NCBI GenBank assembly: GCA_026261815.1
Contig: JAMPIT010000230.1
Span: 35,424,501-35,488,500 of the forward strand
Source of the DNA: Monarcha castaneiventris obscurior
Lineage: Eukaryota > Chordata > Aves > Passeriformes > Monarchidae
Direction: 5' to 3'
Length of the DNA: 64,000 nucleotides
Shown: positions 39,791 to 52,713 of the stretch, one piece after another
Numbering within the stretch: the first letter of the stretch is position 1
Layout of the letters: every line of letters begins with the position of its first letter
Translations under genes and position numbers: made by a program
The notes under the pieces: model-generated
The model's input: only the letters and a program-made list of their open reading frames with translations
Told to the model about the DNA's origin: nothing
The model's database searches: none

Positions 39791-41957
39791 AAAGAAAAAA
39801 TAACAGAGAAATTAATATGAACCAGTCAAGGAAAACTGTAGAGGATTTTAAAAAACATTCAGCTGCATACAGGCTTAGAAAAGGTGGAGGGTTGTGCTAT
39901 ACATGTTTTCATACCAGTTCTTAGACTGATGTCTTCTTCCGTATACTGTGAAGCCAAATGCAATGAACAATAGTAATTTCTGATGATAATTGTGTTCCCA
40001 GAACACCATATATAAAAGACAGCATAACATTCAATCAACTTATTTCTTCCAGTTTTCATGATGCACTGTGCAATAAAATATGAAAACTCAGTACCTCCAG
40101 CACACATATTTTTGAGCAGTTTAGGTTACGTGCATACGGTTTAGTGATGGGAAATGGAATAATTCTTAGAATAAATTCCACCTTTTCCTAGAAGTGAATA
40201 TTCAATATATGTGAAAAGCACCTGAAAGCTTCACTTTGCCAGACGTTGAAGACAATGGGAACAACACCATATAATGTACCAGCATATAAACCCAGAGTAA
40301 CTCATCTGGCCTCAGTGCTTTTTACTGCAACTCCTCCCATGATCCTTGACTACAAATCCAGCCTAAAAGAACTTGCTTTTAATATTTTTTTTTTTTTTTT
40401 TTTTTTTGGTGACAAATAAATGAGACTTTGAACAGCACTAAAGCCCAAATGGTGCTATATCCCTAAATACTTTAACCTTGGTCTCATGTGTTGGCAGGCT
40501 AATTGAAAACAAATTTCTTCCCCTGCTTGTCATAAACCAAATTGCTCACCTCATTATCTTTACTTCTGCTACTTAGTATCATATTTGACTTCAAAAGAGA
40601 CAGTGAGTTCATGGGCTGTTTCTGACCATCTGCTACTAGACTGCATTAAAAGCAAGTGTTCACTAGTTTTGGTCTCCTGCCCAAAATCTCTCTTTAAAAA
40701 AATCACAGAATACACAGAAGCACTTAGTTTGAGTAAATTTTGCAAAGCTAGCATGAATATTCATTTGTGTTCCTGAATGAACCTCTATACAAACAATTTA
40801 TGCTTGTTCAATACAAAATTCATTTGTGAAGGAATAGGAAAGTTTGGGATTAGGAAGAGGAATGAAGGGGAAAGCTTGGGATAGGGAATGTAAGAGAAAA
40901 ACAGCTGCCTGTACAGGAGCACCTTCCTTCTCCCTCTGGTTTCTGCTGCCCTTCTATGCTTTAAGGAGGATGGGTCTGCTGATTTGCCTCAATTGTCTCT
41001 TCAGATTTATGTCATTCCCTGTACAGAACCTCTTGGCATGGGACAATACGACTGAAGTACTTTTGGAGACCTCCCCAGCCATTACACCAGTGCCTGCTCC
41101 ATTAAGCAGTGGATGTCACAAGCACAAGAAAGGCCAATATTTTCACAGCAAGAATCAGAGGCAAATAAAGTCTTATTAAGCTTCTCCTCCCTCAAGGTTA
41201 CTATCTCAAGCTAATGACAATATATGACATAAGTACTGTCAACCCCTGCAGGACACATTCAATTCCAGTCAAATACAGATTAGATGAGTGTTGCAAAAAT
41301 CATAGTTATAAAGGGTACATCCCTCTAACTATCTGGCATCCACAGCAAGGCCAGAGCAATAGCAGGTGCTTCTTTTAAAAGATGTACAGCAGCAAGCAAG
41401 GTTTAGATGAAGGACACATTTCTCAGAGTATCCTTTCAGAGGGAGAAAAATATAGATTGGATGACTTTAAAAGCAAAGAAACAAAAAACAAAAATAAAAC
41501 ACAAAACCCCCACAAAACAAAAAATTGAGATACAGAAAATAGTTGAATAAGAAGAATGCTTTATAGAGAGGGACAAGAGAAATGGTATGAAAGAGTCTTT
41601 ATATTCAACTGTTATAATTGTCTGCAAGTACAACCAGGCATAAGCCACAGCTGCCACAACTGTGATGGATTCTTCAGAGTGTACTGCTGAGGGAGTGGAT
41701 GGAGAGCCACTTGCCCTGCAAAGGCAGCAAGAAAAATATTGGACAAGTAAGCTTCCTGAACACACTTAATACTGGTAAGATAAGTAAACCTGAACACAGG
41801 AGTGATGAAGTGTCTGTACTACCATCTGTCTGTAAAAGGAAAACATGCTCTTGGTCAGAATTGGTGATTGAAGTGCTCAGACTGGCAGCAGAGTCTTATA
41901 GAAAAACATGAAAAAAAAAAAAATTATGCGCTCACCTTAACTGAATGTTCCCTTTAG
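39791..41957. other. AT-rich noncoding DNA
   Basis: No gene or repeat family was recognised except the T tract listed separately and an A/C-rich low-complexity patch at about 41.48-41.53 kb. Plus-strand open frame 40844-41179 has no recognisable domain. Confidence 0.45.
40385..40407. repeat. poly(T) tract, 23 bases
   Basis: Uninterrupted run of 23 T, the longest homopolymer in the window. It would be a poly(A) tail if a minus-strand retroposon ended here, but no such body is recognisable on its upstream (plus-strand right) side. Confidence 0.9.
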
Positions 41958-42127
41958 CTCCAGGGCATAAATTGCCACTGAAGTGTCCAAACTGTGGTAC
42001 ACACACATTAGAAAAGCGTTCTGAAAAACATGAAGATGATGTGGATGGAAAAGCTTACCAGGAAGAAATATCACCACCAACACAAATACGGCTAACTTCT
42101 TTCTATAAGGCCACTGTACATTTTTAG
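41958..42127 (+). CDS. weak candidate terminal exon with a CxxC motif
   Basis: After a plausible acceptor (branch-like CTTAAC, then TTCCCTTTAG, AG at 41956-41957) an open frame runs 56 codons to a TAG stop. The peptide starts APGHKLPLKCPNCGTHTLEK, giving one CPNC knuckle as in zinc-binding proteins, followed by an acidic, lysine-rich stretch (HEDDVDGKAYQEE) and a short hydrophobic end. Only one CxxC is present, so no complete zinc site is visible in this exon. No AATAAA follows within about 150 bases, which weakens the idea of a last coding exon near a poly(A) site. I do not recognise the protein, and it is on the opposite strand from the other candidates. Chance is a real alternative. Confidence 0.2.
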
Positions 42128-44247
42128 CACAGAAATTTAAATATGTTCAGAAAATCCAAATATTATCTATATAGCCATTTTAATATAATTTGACTTGATA
42201 CCTGTACTTGGATTTTTAGATGCATTCTGCTCTTGCATCTTTTTTTTTGGGAAAAGTGAGGGAGAAAGATATATTGGAACACCAGTATTTTGTTCTCCTT
42301 TCCCCTCACTCCATACCCACTGTGCTCATCATTCAACAGTACACAAAAGCAGATGGTCTATTTCTGCCAAATAATATATTACCACTAAGTCCATTTGTCA
42401 ACCACACAACAGTCGAGACAAAAACTCTCTGTTATTAACTAATCAGCTTCTGTCAAATAATTTTACTAGAATTGCTAAATTCACTCTGATTTTCTTCCAC
42501 ACTAAAGAGAACATCAGCAACTAACAACAACATGCCTTCTGGTGAAACTGCTCTTGAGGAGAGAGGACCATCCACCTGTAGAGCAACAGTGCCACTCGTG
42601 AACCACAAGGCCACAGCTCAGTTAAAAAAATCCTCGGAAGAGACAAATCCTCACATGCAGCAATTAACCTGCAGCTGGTAACATATTTAGGGCAGTAAAA
42701 TCACTGACATCCATAGAGAACTCTGAATAGGGCACAAGAATCCCCCAAATAGTTTAAACATACTAACTAAATCCTCCACTGCTGCTGAGGTTTCTGTAAA
42801 AATTTCCTTCCTATCCCACTCATAATCCTAGAAAGTCATAGAGAGGTTAGATTTGTAACATGACCAAGACTACAGATACATCATCACTGCTGTAATTTAT
42901 AACCCCACATAGAATTATATAAAACTATATAGAATTTTAAACCTGCCTGAGCTCTTCAGACACCTCATTTTGAAAAAGAGGGAAAGTAACTTCATTAGTG
43001 TTCCAGTTAACAGGTATGTCATTTTATTTCAAACCACTGCATAGAGCTACAGCAGAAGAGATGTGGAAGCAGTAGAGACTGGCACTGATCTGGTCTTTGG
43101 AGCACATCTGTACATTTAAGATACAATATAAAAAAGCCAAGAGTGTGCATCTAACCAGGAAATAAACAGCAATAATTCATCACAAAACGGCATATCATAT
43201 TCCTTTTCTCCCTACTACTTCCCCCCAAAGAACTACCCTCACAAAAAAAAGGAGTTAACAGCATTTCACACCATTAAACAAAGTTTGATCCATCCTTTGG
43301 GGCTCTACTTCTTCACACTGAGGATAAGAAAAACCAAATCCTTTTGCTAACTGAAAAAGTTCCAGGGACATTTATGAGCCTGCAGGTAAAATCCAGCATC
43401 TTGAACTGTGTCCAGAAAACTCTCAGGCTCCACAGGTATCAAAGTAATTTTTCATCAACTTGAGGCTGATTTAAAAGGTTTAGTCCAGAGCACAGCATGT
43501 GTATTACATTAATCAAATCTGGACATGAGAGGCAGGCATTTGAGGCTTGTGTGCAGAAGGAATCCTTTCCTCGCCCTTATTTCAGAGAAAGAAAGGCTGG
43601 TTGCAGTGGCCACTGGAGGGCCAACCAGGACCTTGGGATAGTTAGGTAGGACCATGCCTTCTCATGCCACCCTTGCTAAAAGAAACCTGGGTGATACGTA
43701 TGTCTCAACACATTCATTAAGAAGAGACTATAAAAGGAATACTTTTCTTTTCATTTTCAGGAAACAAAATGGTATTGGACAGAAATCAGACTTTTAAGTG
43801 GAAACCTTAGGTATTTTGGAAGATTACACAATTTATGTTACAAAAGAATCAAGCATAACTTTATTTTAGGCAAATTCCCAACAACAGAGAGTTGATTCCA
43901 CAACTTGTACAAATAGCATCAGTTTGGGCATTTATGAAGCCTGCTAGAGCTCAGGGCAATCCCTTGATGGCCGTGGAGACAGTGGGCACTCTTAGAAGTG
44001 GTGGTACTTCTATTGTGTTTATTATCCATCATAGCTAAAATGGCGAGAGAATCAAGAAAACTGGTACAGACATGAGCCTTGACTGGCTCCAGGATTTGAT
44101 GATGAGAACCAAGAATTAGGAAGCAAAGAGCTGGTGTATCTGCTTACAATGTCCTGAAGTATTAAAGCACAAGCTTAATGCAACTGAAACATCAGTATCT
44201 CTTCTTATAGCTATTTTGGCTACAGATGTTACCAGCCTCACTTTTAA

Positions 44248-44264
44248 TTTTTTTTTTTTTTTTT
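44248..44264. repeat. poly(T) tract, 17 bases
   Basis: Uninterrupted run of 17 T. Confidence 0.9.
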
Positions 44265-44836
44265 AAGACTGAAATAGTATTTTCCTTGGTTACATCTCAC
44301 ATTAACTAGTTGCATTCTACCAATGGGTCTTGGAAACTATACTAGATTGCATTGCTACAAGAATGGCCTGACAGTGGTAACAAATGGTTTGTTGCATTCT
44401 TTATAATAATTTAGCTAGGAATAAGTTTTCCAATTTTTTTAGTGTAATAGAACTGTTCTTGCAAGTTTAAGCTGCTTTTATCAACATCAGCTTATAAGAA
44501 TTAATTTCTAGGGTTGCCCCTCCAAAAGTAACCTTTTTCTTCCCCTGAAAGGATACTGTGGGAAGTGTGACCTTCATCTGAACTAGAACTGAACTAGATT
44601 CTGGAATTATGTGGTAAATCCCGGAGCTAGGCAAAGCCTGTTTTTCATTTAAAAAGCCTATATCTTACTGCCAATCTCTCTTATGTATACCAAACAGTAC
44701 CTTACATTTCCCATTATTGCTAATGTATTTCCCTGCATTCAAAGTATTATTTTAGGTTTGCTCTCTTTTGTAAAAATGTATCAATAGTACGTTTTTGTAC
44801 TTGCTGCTCTTTTCCACCCCTTACAACTATTGTATT

Positions 44837-44856
44837 TTTAGGACAGCTGTCCTAAA
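44837..44856. repeat. 20-bp perfect palindrome centred on an E-box
   Basis: TTTAGGACAGCTGTCCTAAA equals its own reverse complement with no spacer. The centre is CAGCTG, an E-box recognised by basic helix-loop-helix dimers. A perfect 20-bp palindrome is expected about 0.06 times in 64 kb at even base composition. Confidence 0.88.
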
Positions 44857-47800
44857 CTTATCCAATGTACTGACATAGAGGTGTTAGCCACGAACTAGTC
44901 AGTCAAAGGAAAATTCTGAAGCAAAAAAATTGGGGCATTAAAGGATTTTGATTTCGTAGCAATAGACCTGGATGGATGGATAGATTGCATAATAATTTTG
45001 CTTCCAAGACCTTTCTTACACATTCCCCTTATCCACATACCATCTTAAAAATCCACTTGAAATTCTCCTGATATACTAATTCACACACATTTATACAACT
45101 TATCATTTGCAAAAGCAATATCAGATTCCAGTTTTGAGTCATCTTTCTCTTCATATAAATTTTTCGGTTTTTCTGAGTTTTTGTGTAAGTCATTCATACA
45201 CAGAAAATGAGCAGTAACAGAGAATAGCTCTTCCCTTGCCATTTTTATAATTAAACAATAGGCTTTCAGAAACATTTTGTTACTCTTTCTGATCAGATAA
45301 AACAAAAACAAAAAAAATAAAAAGGCTTAGACACTTATTTCATATAAGAGAGAAAATTTGCAATGAAATTGAATCTATGTGGTACAATCCTCTTTACTGA
45401 CACAGAGTTTTGCTTTCTGATATCAGAAAAGCATCTGAAATAGTGTCCTTGCTGCATTTTCACACATCCTTTAGCCAAATCTAACTGAAAAGTCCTTCCT
45501 CTAATCTTCCAGGCATCTGCAATACTGCTGTTGAGGGGTTTATTTCTCCCATTTCAATGATCCAGAGACATCCATCTGCATTTTGGAAATGGATACTATT
45601 TCAAGCTTATTGTTTCCTTTAAAGAAGGACTCAAGTTACCTCAAACAAAGAATTCTCATGTATGTGATACAAATTCAATGGGATATAAAGCTTTAAAATG
45701 CTAGAAGAAAATAAGTGCAGCACAAATTTGGGATGGCCTTGTGGGATACCATAAATCAGACTGAGTCTCATATCAGGTCACCTTTTACTTGGTAGCAGTT
45801 CCATGCTCCCAGCTTGGAAGTCCTAAGAAGCATAGCATATGTCTAACTTTCCCCAATATGTCTGAACTTTAGAGTGAAAAAGTCAAGTTTTCAGAAAGCC
45901 TTTCCCCTTGTTTGAACACTGTAACAGTGAGAAAAGATATATCATAATACTAAATCGGGCCCAAGCATCTTTACAGAACAGTTTTTACAACTTTTATTCA
46001 AGTATTAAGCCCATTTTCCTTGAGAAAATACTGTCTCCAAACGGCCTGGCATACTGCTGCTCATACTCATTACATAATTTCAAGATGTGTTCACCTGGAG
46101 CAGAGTAGTTTGCAGTAAGAGCTGATCAAGTATGGCTCCAGGTTACAGGCATAATTTGGAGCATATCCTGCAAAACTCTCCTGTAGCACAGACTGTGTAA
46201 ATTACTTGTTAAATTGGCTCCTCTCATATTTCTTGAACTAACTGCAGCCCTTCAGAAAACTGTGCCCAGAAGAGGTAATCTCAGAACATGAGACCAGCCA
46301 CCAGCCCTCCCAGTGCTTTTTTTGGGTTCTCATAAAACATTCAAGGCTCAGGTACACAGCCCACGTTTTGCACAGCAGAGCAGAAGTGAACCCAGTGTTG
46401 TTCTAAACCACCTTTCATGCTCCCCATGATGTTGCCTGAAGCCCGGACCAACGCTGCCAAAGCTGTGTATTAAAGGAACCTAATTACTGTTACATTTCTG
46501 CAGAAGTTCTGGGTCCCTAGGAATGTCCCTCACGTGAGCACACAACCTACATGTGATTGCATTGCTTCACAACTTCCACAGCATTCACACTGGAGAATTC
46601 AGAAAAGAAAATTCTTGGACACAAGACTATAAAGAGTATGGCTTCAAGGAGAAACCAAATATTCCCTTCCCCTTGGCACACACTGCAGTTCTAAAGTCAG
46701 CACAGTCAACTGATTAGATAGGTAAGTGGAAGTGAAGCGTTTCCTTGAATTGAAATGTCATCCTTCCACACTTTTCAAACATTATTTTCCAAGGAATCAT
46801 TCTAAAGAACGACGGGCAGTTTTTCCTTATTGAGGTCCTTGAAGATAGCAGAAAGAGCAATATTTTTTGGTCCATAGGGAGCTTAAACACCAATCTGCTT
46901 TCTGTATATACAGTCTCACAGATTGAAGTGCCAAACAGATGAAAGTAAATTTCTGATAAGGCCCTGTTCCTCAGTCCCTCTTGGACTTTCTGAACTGCCC
47001 AGCTGTGCACCTCATGGAAAGATGCAGAATACAGATTTGACTTTAAAGGCTGACTTTGCTGGAAGCCGAAGTCACAGATCTTCAGTCTTGTGTTGTTTAA
47101 TTTATTCTTAATATTCCTGAGTGGCCTCTGAAGTGTAATTTCAAAGACACAGAATTTAAGCTTTCACGTACTAAACAAATATGGAAGAGTGAGTATTAAA
47201 TGCCAGCTTTGCTGTTTTCAGTTGCATGTACTGCAAAGAAACATAAGACCAGAATGCAGCATCCGTATAGTGCATTGTGTTATTGCAAAGGGCATTTGAA
47301 ACAGTTGACATTACTCAGCAGCTGACAGCAGGAGACTTGTATCATATGTGAACAGGCTTTAAATGTTCAAAAGTAAAGTGCTTCCACTGGACAGCCTTTG
47401 TTTAAGATATTAAAACAAAAATAAAAAGCTGTTCTAATATTTCATGTGCCATGAAGTTGGATTAATGCAAGCTACTCACTGTATTTGCCTTTATGCATAA
47501 CCCACCATATACTTCTTGGACCAAACTACTTCTGCTGGGCTCGCTGCTGCTAAAATAATTTACAGCTATGGAAATAAAAGGTGTAAATGTGGTTTTGACA
47601 GAGCTTTCTGTGACAGGAACTGGAGATGTTGAATATGTCTTAACATATCAAAAGTGATTCTGATCACTGGATCTGCAATGGTGCTCACTTATTATTAAAT
47701 GACAGTCATGAAAGCTTTATATCTCCTTGATTTTTATTCATTATGAAGCATACCTTCATTTGGTTCAGGGTTTCTTGGGCAACGGTTTTTACTTTATATA

Positions 47801-49724
47801 CTTACCTTGAACCAAAACAGGCATTAATGTCATTAATTTTCTGGAAGCAAAACCAAAACTTTTATTTGTCTGCACTTTTACCTACTTCATTTATGGAGGA
47901 TGAAATATTTGCTCCTTCAGTCAAGAGACCAAAATATGTAAGTGGGTTTTATTATTTCAGATGTCTTCAGACACATTACATCAGATATAATAAGACCATC
48001 ACACACCCCAGTCCAGTCTGCTACTAGAAATCAATCATTTAATAAATTTTATAGATTACAGCAACTTTTTTTCAGCATATTGGCAAAATATGAAGTACAA
48101 GGGTTTCAAGTATATCAGAAGCACAACTACTGTGGTACGTGATGAACTTCTCCTAACGATCTGTACTGCTCTGTAATCACTACTCTGACTATCAGAGCTC
48201 CAGTTTTCTCTGTCTTATCAGCACAGATTCCTGCTGCCAGGAATAAAAATAATTCTGGGAGGGAAGAGGATGAAAATGAGTAACCCTCTTGCTAAACAGC
48301 AGAACACACATGAACAAACATACAGTGGCCATAGTCCTTAATTCCCAGACTGAGTCCAGGAACATTCCTCTGCAACTCTTGGCAAAGGGCATCACAAAAG
48401 TGACTTCTCCTCAGGCACTATGAAGAAGATTTGTAGTAGAGAAGTTCTATCCCACTCTCCTACATCTGCCAAGTGCTTTTTTGGCACACTCAAAAATAAA
48501 ATTGCCAAAACAAGTTCAAACCAGAACGTTTCATCCTGAAAGTATTTCTCATTAATATTTACAATAAAAAAGGTGGGCCTACTTCTCCGATCACTTATGC
48601 ATGTCAGGAGTCTTAAAAGTCCAAAAAGAAGGAAGAGGTAGTAGTCAGGGGTCTTCATTGCAGGCTTGGTTTACCAGCTGACTAACAACATAGGGATAAA
48701 TCTTGGCTGAGTGTTTGACCCCACAGATATTCTCTCCAAAACTATATTAAATTATCTTCTTCCAACCAACCTCACTTTGAAAGGTTCATGGTGCAACATG
48801 CCTTTCTAGGGTTTTTTGTTTGATGTTGTGGTTTTACTTCTTTTAAGTCGGATTATATTACACATCCTTCTTTTCCTGTCTTCATTTACATTTAGAGATC
48901 CTTACTCTGAGTAGTAGAATTTTTCTGAAAACAAGACTCTTATTGCAATTTTCCCCCCCAGGCAGTAAAAGAACATTTTACATCAAGTTAGTCAAGTCTG
49001 CAGCTGTACCAATTTTTCATAAAACTGTGAAATTTTTCCCCTTCCAAAGCAGAAATCCATTTTTAAAATGATGCGTAGTTCCATGTTTTGGATCAGCTGT
49101 GATTCTGTCCATTAATCTGCAATAATGCTGCACTCATACACAGTGTATTTTGTATATTGCTGTAAAAACAAAGGTGTTATGTTAGACTACTAGGATTTCC
49201 AGTTCATGTTTCATTTAGATGAAGGTCTACTTATGGATCCCACTGCAACTTAGCAGACAGGATACTGTCCAGATGATTTGTTCAGATGTAGTCCCTTCCC
49301 ATCTCTTGGTCCTAAGATACTTCCACTGTACTCTTACCCCTACTAACTCAATAACAGAGTAAATAGCATTTAAAATCTTAATTTTTAAATAGTTCTACAG
49401 TGCAAGGACTCTTTGTTAGATGTGTGTGGTTATAAACAGATGCCAGAGAAGTGTATACCTAGGAAAGGAACAGTCTGTTCAAAAGGTTGAATTGTGTGGA
49501 CATCTGTCCAAGTGATTGATGATTTGGTTTTGTTTTTTAAATAAAATAGCATTAGAAACAGAAAAAAAAAAAAAGTCTAATGGTATTAAGATTCGATACA
49601 GAAAAAGTACATAAACCCTTTTTAATGAACATGTTGAAGACTAATAAGCTATGCTTACTACTCAAGCTCTTTACACATATGCACTCTGCAGCCACTGTCT
49701 GGAAGATACACGTGATTTGTTTAC

Positions 49725-49837
49725 CATGGGCCAGTTAACCTTCACACCTAAATCTTCAAACAGGCACCATAATACAACAATGGACCCAGGAACAGACCAT
49801 GTAATTTGATCTCTTGCTTTTTGACCTTGTAGACGCC
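49725..49837 (-). CDS. candidate internal exon, unidentified
   Basis: On the minus strand a 113-nt open segment follows a strong acceptor (pyrimidine-rich stretch ending TCTGTTGTTTCAG, AG at 49838-49839) and ends at CCCATG|GTAAAC, with the intron starting at 49724. It holds two leading bases plus 37 codons. The peptide starts RLQGQKARDQITWSVPG and ends GVKVNWPM; it mixes charged and hydrophobic residues as a folded domain would. The frame stays open on both sides, so exon limits come only from the splice signals. I do not recognise the protein. It lies on the same strand as the candidates at 12.6, 10.5 and 0.8 kb, so one gene with very large introns is possible, but the intervening exons are not visible to me. 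Confidence 0.25.
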
Positions 49838-51073
49838 CTGAAACAACAGAGGTGTTTGTGTAGGGCTGCTCTGCAAGGTTTGGGTGTAGAGAATTGATTA
49901 CACATCTATACTGCTCCAGAACAGCAGTTTGCTGGTAGCTGACAGCTTCTCCATCTGCTTTGCCTTCCCTGCTGACCTCTACCAGTGATCCCCAAGCTAC
50001 CACAGGGCATCCCCAAGATGTAGTCACCTATCTGTGTAAGCAAGTAATATACCCATTTACTTTCCCAACCCCTTGAAGCTTGGATTTGAAGGCAAAGTAT
50101 TCCTACATGCTGCTGAATCCCAGTGGTGGCCAACACCAAGGGAAACATGGACTTTTCAAATGAGTCAGAATTCCAGTCTGAGACAGACTTCACAAGCACA
50201 AGCACCATTACTGATCCCCTCAAGACCTATCAGAAGAAAGTGGATTAGTCTTCCTCATCACAACACTTCATTTTCTATAGATAGTCTGCACAGGCAGCAC
50301 AGGCAGAACAAATCTCAGCTTGAGGCACACCTTCCACATGGGCCTGCCATGCCCATGCTAATGCCTAAGAGACTTAGGCTACAGAATAGTGTTTCTTCTT
50401 TCAGCTTCTAGAGGTTTATACTACCATCTTGCCCTTAATAATCAGTCCATCACTCCTGCAGTATAATTTCTCAGGAAAACGGGAACTTTCTCCTTCTTAG
50501 TGGTTAGTGTAACAGGTACACGTTTTTCTCAATGTTGTCTCAATTATGCTTAACAAAACACATTGTATTTATCCTGGTTTATGCTTTACAAACTGTATTT
50601 CTGCAACCAGAGTCCCAGTGCTTAAGAGCAGTGCATGACCTCATCTCCCAGTGAGCACAGGAACAAGGCCTTAATTGATCGAGGTATTTTGGAAAGACCC
50701 AAGAAAACGCTGAGAGATGAACAATTCCATACAGCTCTCAATTAGCCAAATAACTTTGGGTGCTTCTACACAGAACTATTTGTGACTAAGCTACGTGGCT
50801 ACGTTTACTGCTCAGTGCTGTGCATTTCACACAGTGCCTTTAAAATTTTGTTTTCTAAAGAAAGAAAAGTGTAGTGTAGAAAAAAAATCACCAGCCAAAA
50901 ACATGGATTCAAGGGACTGTGTAATAAGCAATAACAAGGTTCTGTGTAAGTCATTCTGAAAGTGTTTAAGGCAGCACAACATTTATAACTGTCAAGCTAT
51001 TGATAGAAACTTCTTAGGCTGTAGCAAAAAAGACCAGTTTCTCAACACTTTATGCTATGTTCCATCATCTTTA

Positions 51074-51103
51074 CCCCCCACCCTCCCCATCCTCCCTTCC
51101 CCA
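51074..51103. repeat. C-rich pyrimidine tract
   Basis: About 30 bases made almost wholly of C with single T and A interruptions (CCCCCC, CCCTCCCC, CCTCCC and similar). The four or more C-runs mean the complementary strand could in principle form a G-quadruplex. Confidence 0.75.
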
Positions 51104-52645
51104 TCTTTGGTAATCAGCTTCTAGCTAATTTTCCAGCCTGAAGTGCTATCATCACAAATGAAAAAGAAAAGGACATTTAGATGACTTACATTCCCAGTTT
51201 TATTTTTGGCTTTCTTGACCTTCTGGCAAGTTGTTTTACCATGAAAATTTCATTAAAGTATCTATTAAATTCAGAATGGAAGACATCAAGGAGGATAGAA
51301 ACTATTTTAAGGGCATTAATAACTATAGAGAAAGCAATGCATTAATGCTGTATCAAAACAGCAAAGGCAATAAGAGCTTTCTGCATTATGGAGCATCTTT
51401 TCTCCCTTACTTAAGGGAGAGTGCTCTCTTAGATTATTAATCATTTCTTCATATGTAAAATTAATCTACAATGATTCCACTGAGCCAAGGAGGTACAATG
51501 CTATGAAAATAAGATCTTGGCATAAAATCCTTGAAACCATAGCATATAGAGAAATGAGTACTTGTCGCATGGTCTGACCAACTGTAAAAAGAAAACAGCT
51601 GAAATTTGTGCTTTTACTCCTGTTTCTACCGCTGCAGAGACTACTTCTCTTCTCAGAATTAAAAAAATGGAACATTTCTGACCGACCTGTCACAGTTGTA
51701 TACATTTTTTCCATATGTCTTATCTCAAGACTTCTCACAGCCATGCAGCAATTTCCAACTTCCTTTCACATTAAACGGCTATGAAACTGCAAATTCTCCA
51801 TGAGATTTCTTGAAGTCTTACTTTTCCTTTCCAAATAAGAACATTGTCTGAGATACTTTTCTATCTTGCTCTTATGGGGAAGGTCTGTAGGGAGTAAGTG
51901 CAGACAGGAACATTAAATTCCGTGAGCATAGGAGCAAAGCCACATGTTACATAGTTAAAGAAAACACCTGCAGCACCACATTGGGCAATATAACTACTAT
52001 CAAATCAAGGCTGCACAAAAAGTGATCTCTGCACCCACTTTCAGGGAGCAAACAGAAGTTATGCCTACTCTAGTGAGCAAAATGGCACTCATCCTGCTCT
52101 GCACCTGAGGAAAAGTCTCCCAGTGCAGCTTGCATCCACACAGTCAAACTGTGCTCCCCTTTCAGTAGGACTGCTTTGTCCACAGAACGTAGTTTATTAA
52201 TCTAGACACAGCCCCAAAGGCCAGAACGTCAGCAGAGCACATATTGTAATATACTGGGCATATGTCAGTAAAAGTGACATTTGCAAGGTCAGGGCTGCAG
52301 AGTACAGGGACACTCCGTTTCAAACAGAGTAGAATTTGTAAGTGGAAAACAATAATGAGAATGACATACAAAATAGCTCCCAATCTTTTAGCTGTTCTAA
52401 TGGAATCTGGCAAAAAGTGCTGAGATAAGATGCTCAATATTTTATTAAAAAGGCTGCACTTCAACATTTTTAACAGTAATATACTATTTTAAAGTGTATT
52501 AAAAAAAAGTCGAAGTAAACTGAAGACCAAAAAGAGTCAGACTGGATTCAGGGATTTTGGTTAAGAGAAGAAAGTGAGCCACTACAAATCCCTCTAAAAA
52601 ACCCCCCAAATAAATCAAACCCAAAACCTACCCCAAAAAAAAAAG

Positions 52646-52648
<3 letters not shown>

Positions 52649-52678
<30 letters not shown>
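52649..52678. repeat. (GA)15 microsatellite
   Basis: Fifteen uninterrupted GA dinucleotides, preceded by an A-rich run and a GAGC interruption. It is likely polymorphic in length. Confidence 0.95.
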
Positions 52679-52681
<3 letters not shown>

Positions 52682-52687
52682 CTAGAG

Positions 52688-52713
52688 AAAAGGGTTATTC
52701 AAAAGGGTTATTC
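52688..52713. repeat. 13-bp tandem duplication
   Basis: The word AAAAGGGTTATTC occurs twice in direct contact, just downstream of the GA microsatellite. Confidence 0.85.

Larger units (their letters stand above)
42128..49724. other. AT-rich noncoding DNA
   Basis: No gene or repeat family was recognised. Homopolymers and a 20-bp palindrome are listed separately. Around 47.2-47.5 kb the sequence is rich in non-repetitive TAAT, CAGCTG and TGACA words and looks like possible regulatory DNA, by impression only. Confidence 0.4.

Noticed and set aside
40385..40407. Poly(T) tract as the tail of a minus-strand retroposon or processed pseudogene
   Set aside because: No CR1, SINE or gene-like body and no flanking duplication could be recognised beside it.
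51401..51420. 8-bp-arm hairpin resembling a bacterial terminator
   Set aside because: The genome is eukaryotic, there is no adjacent gene or T-run, and the arm length is within chance.
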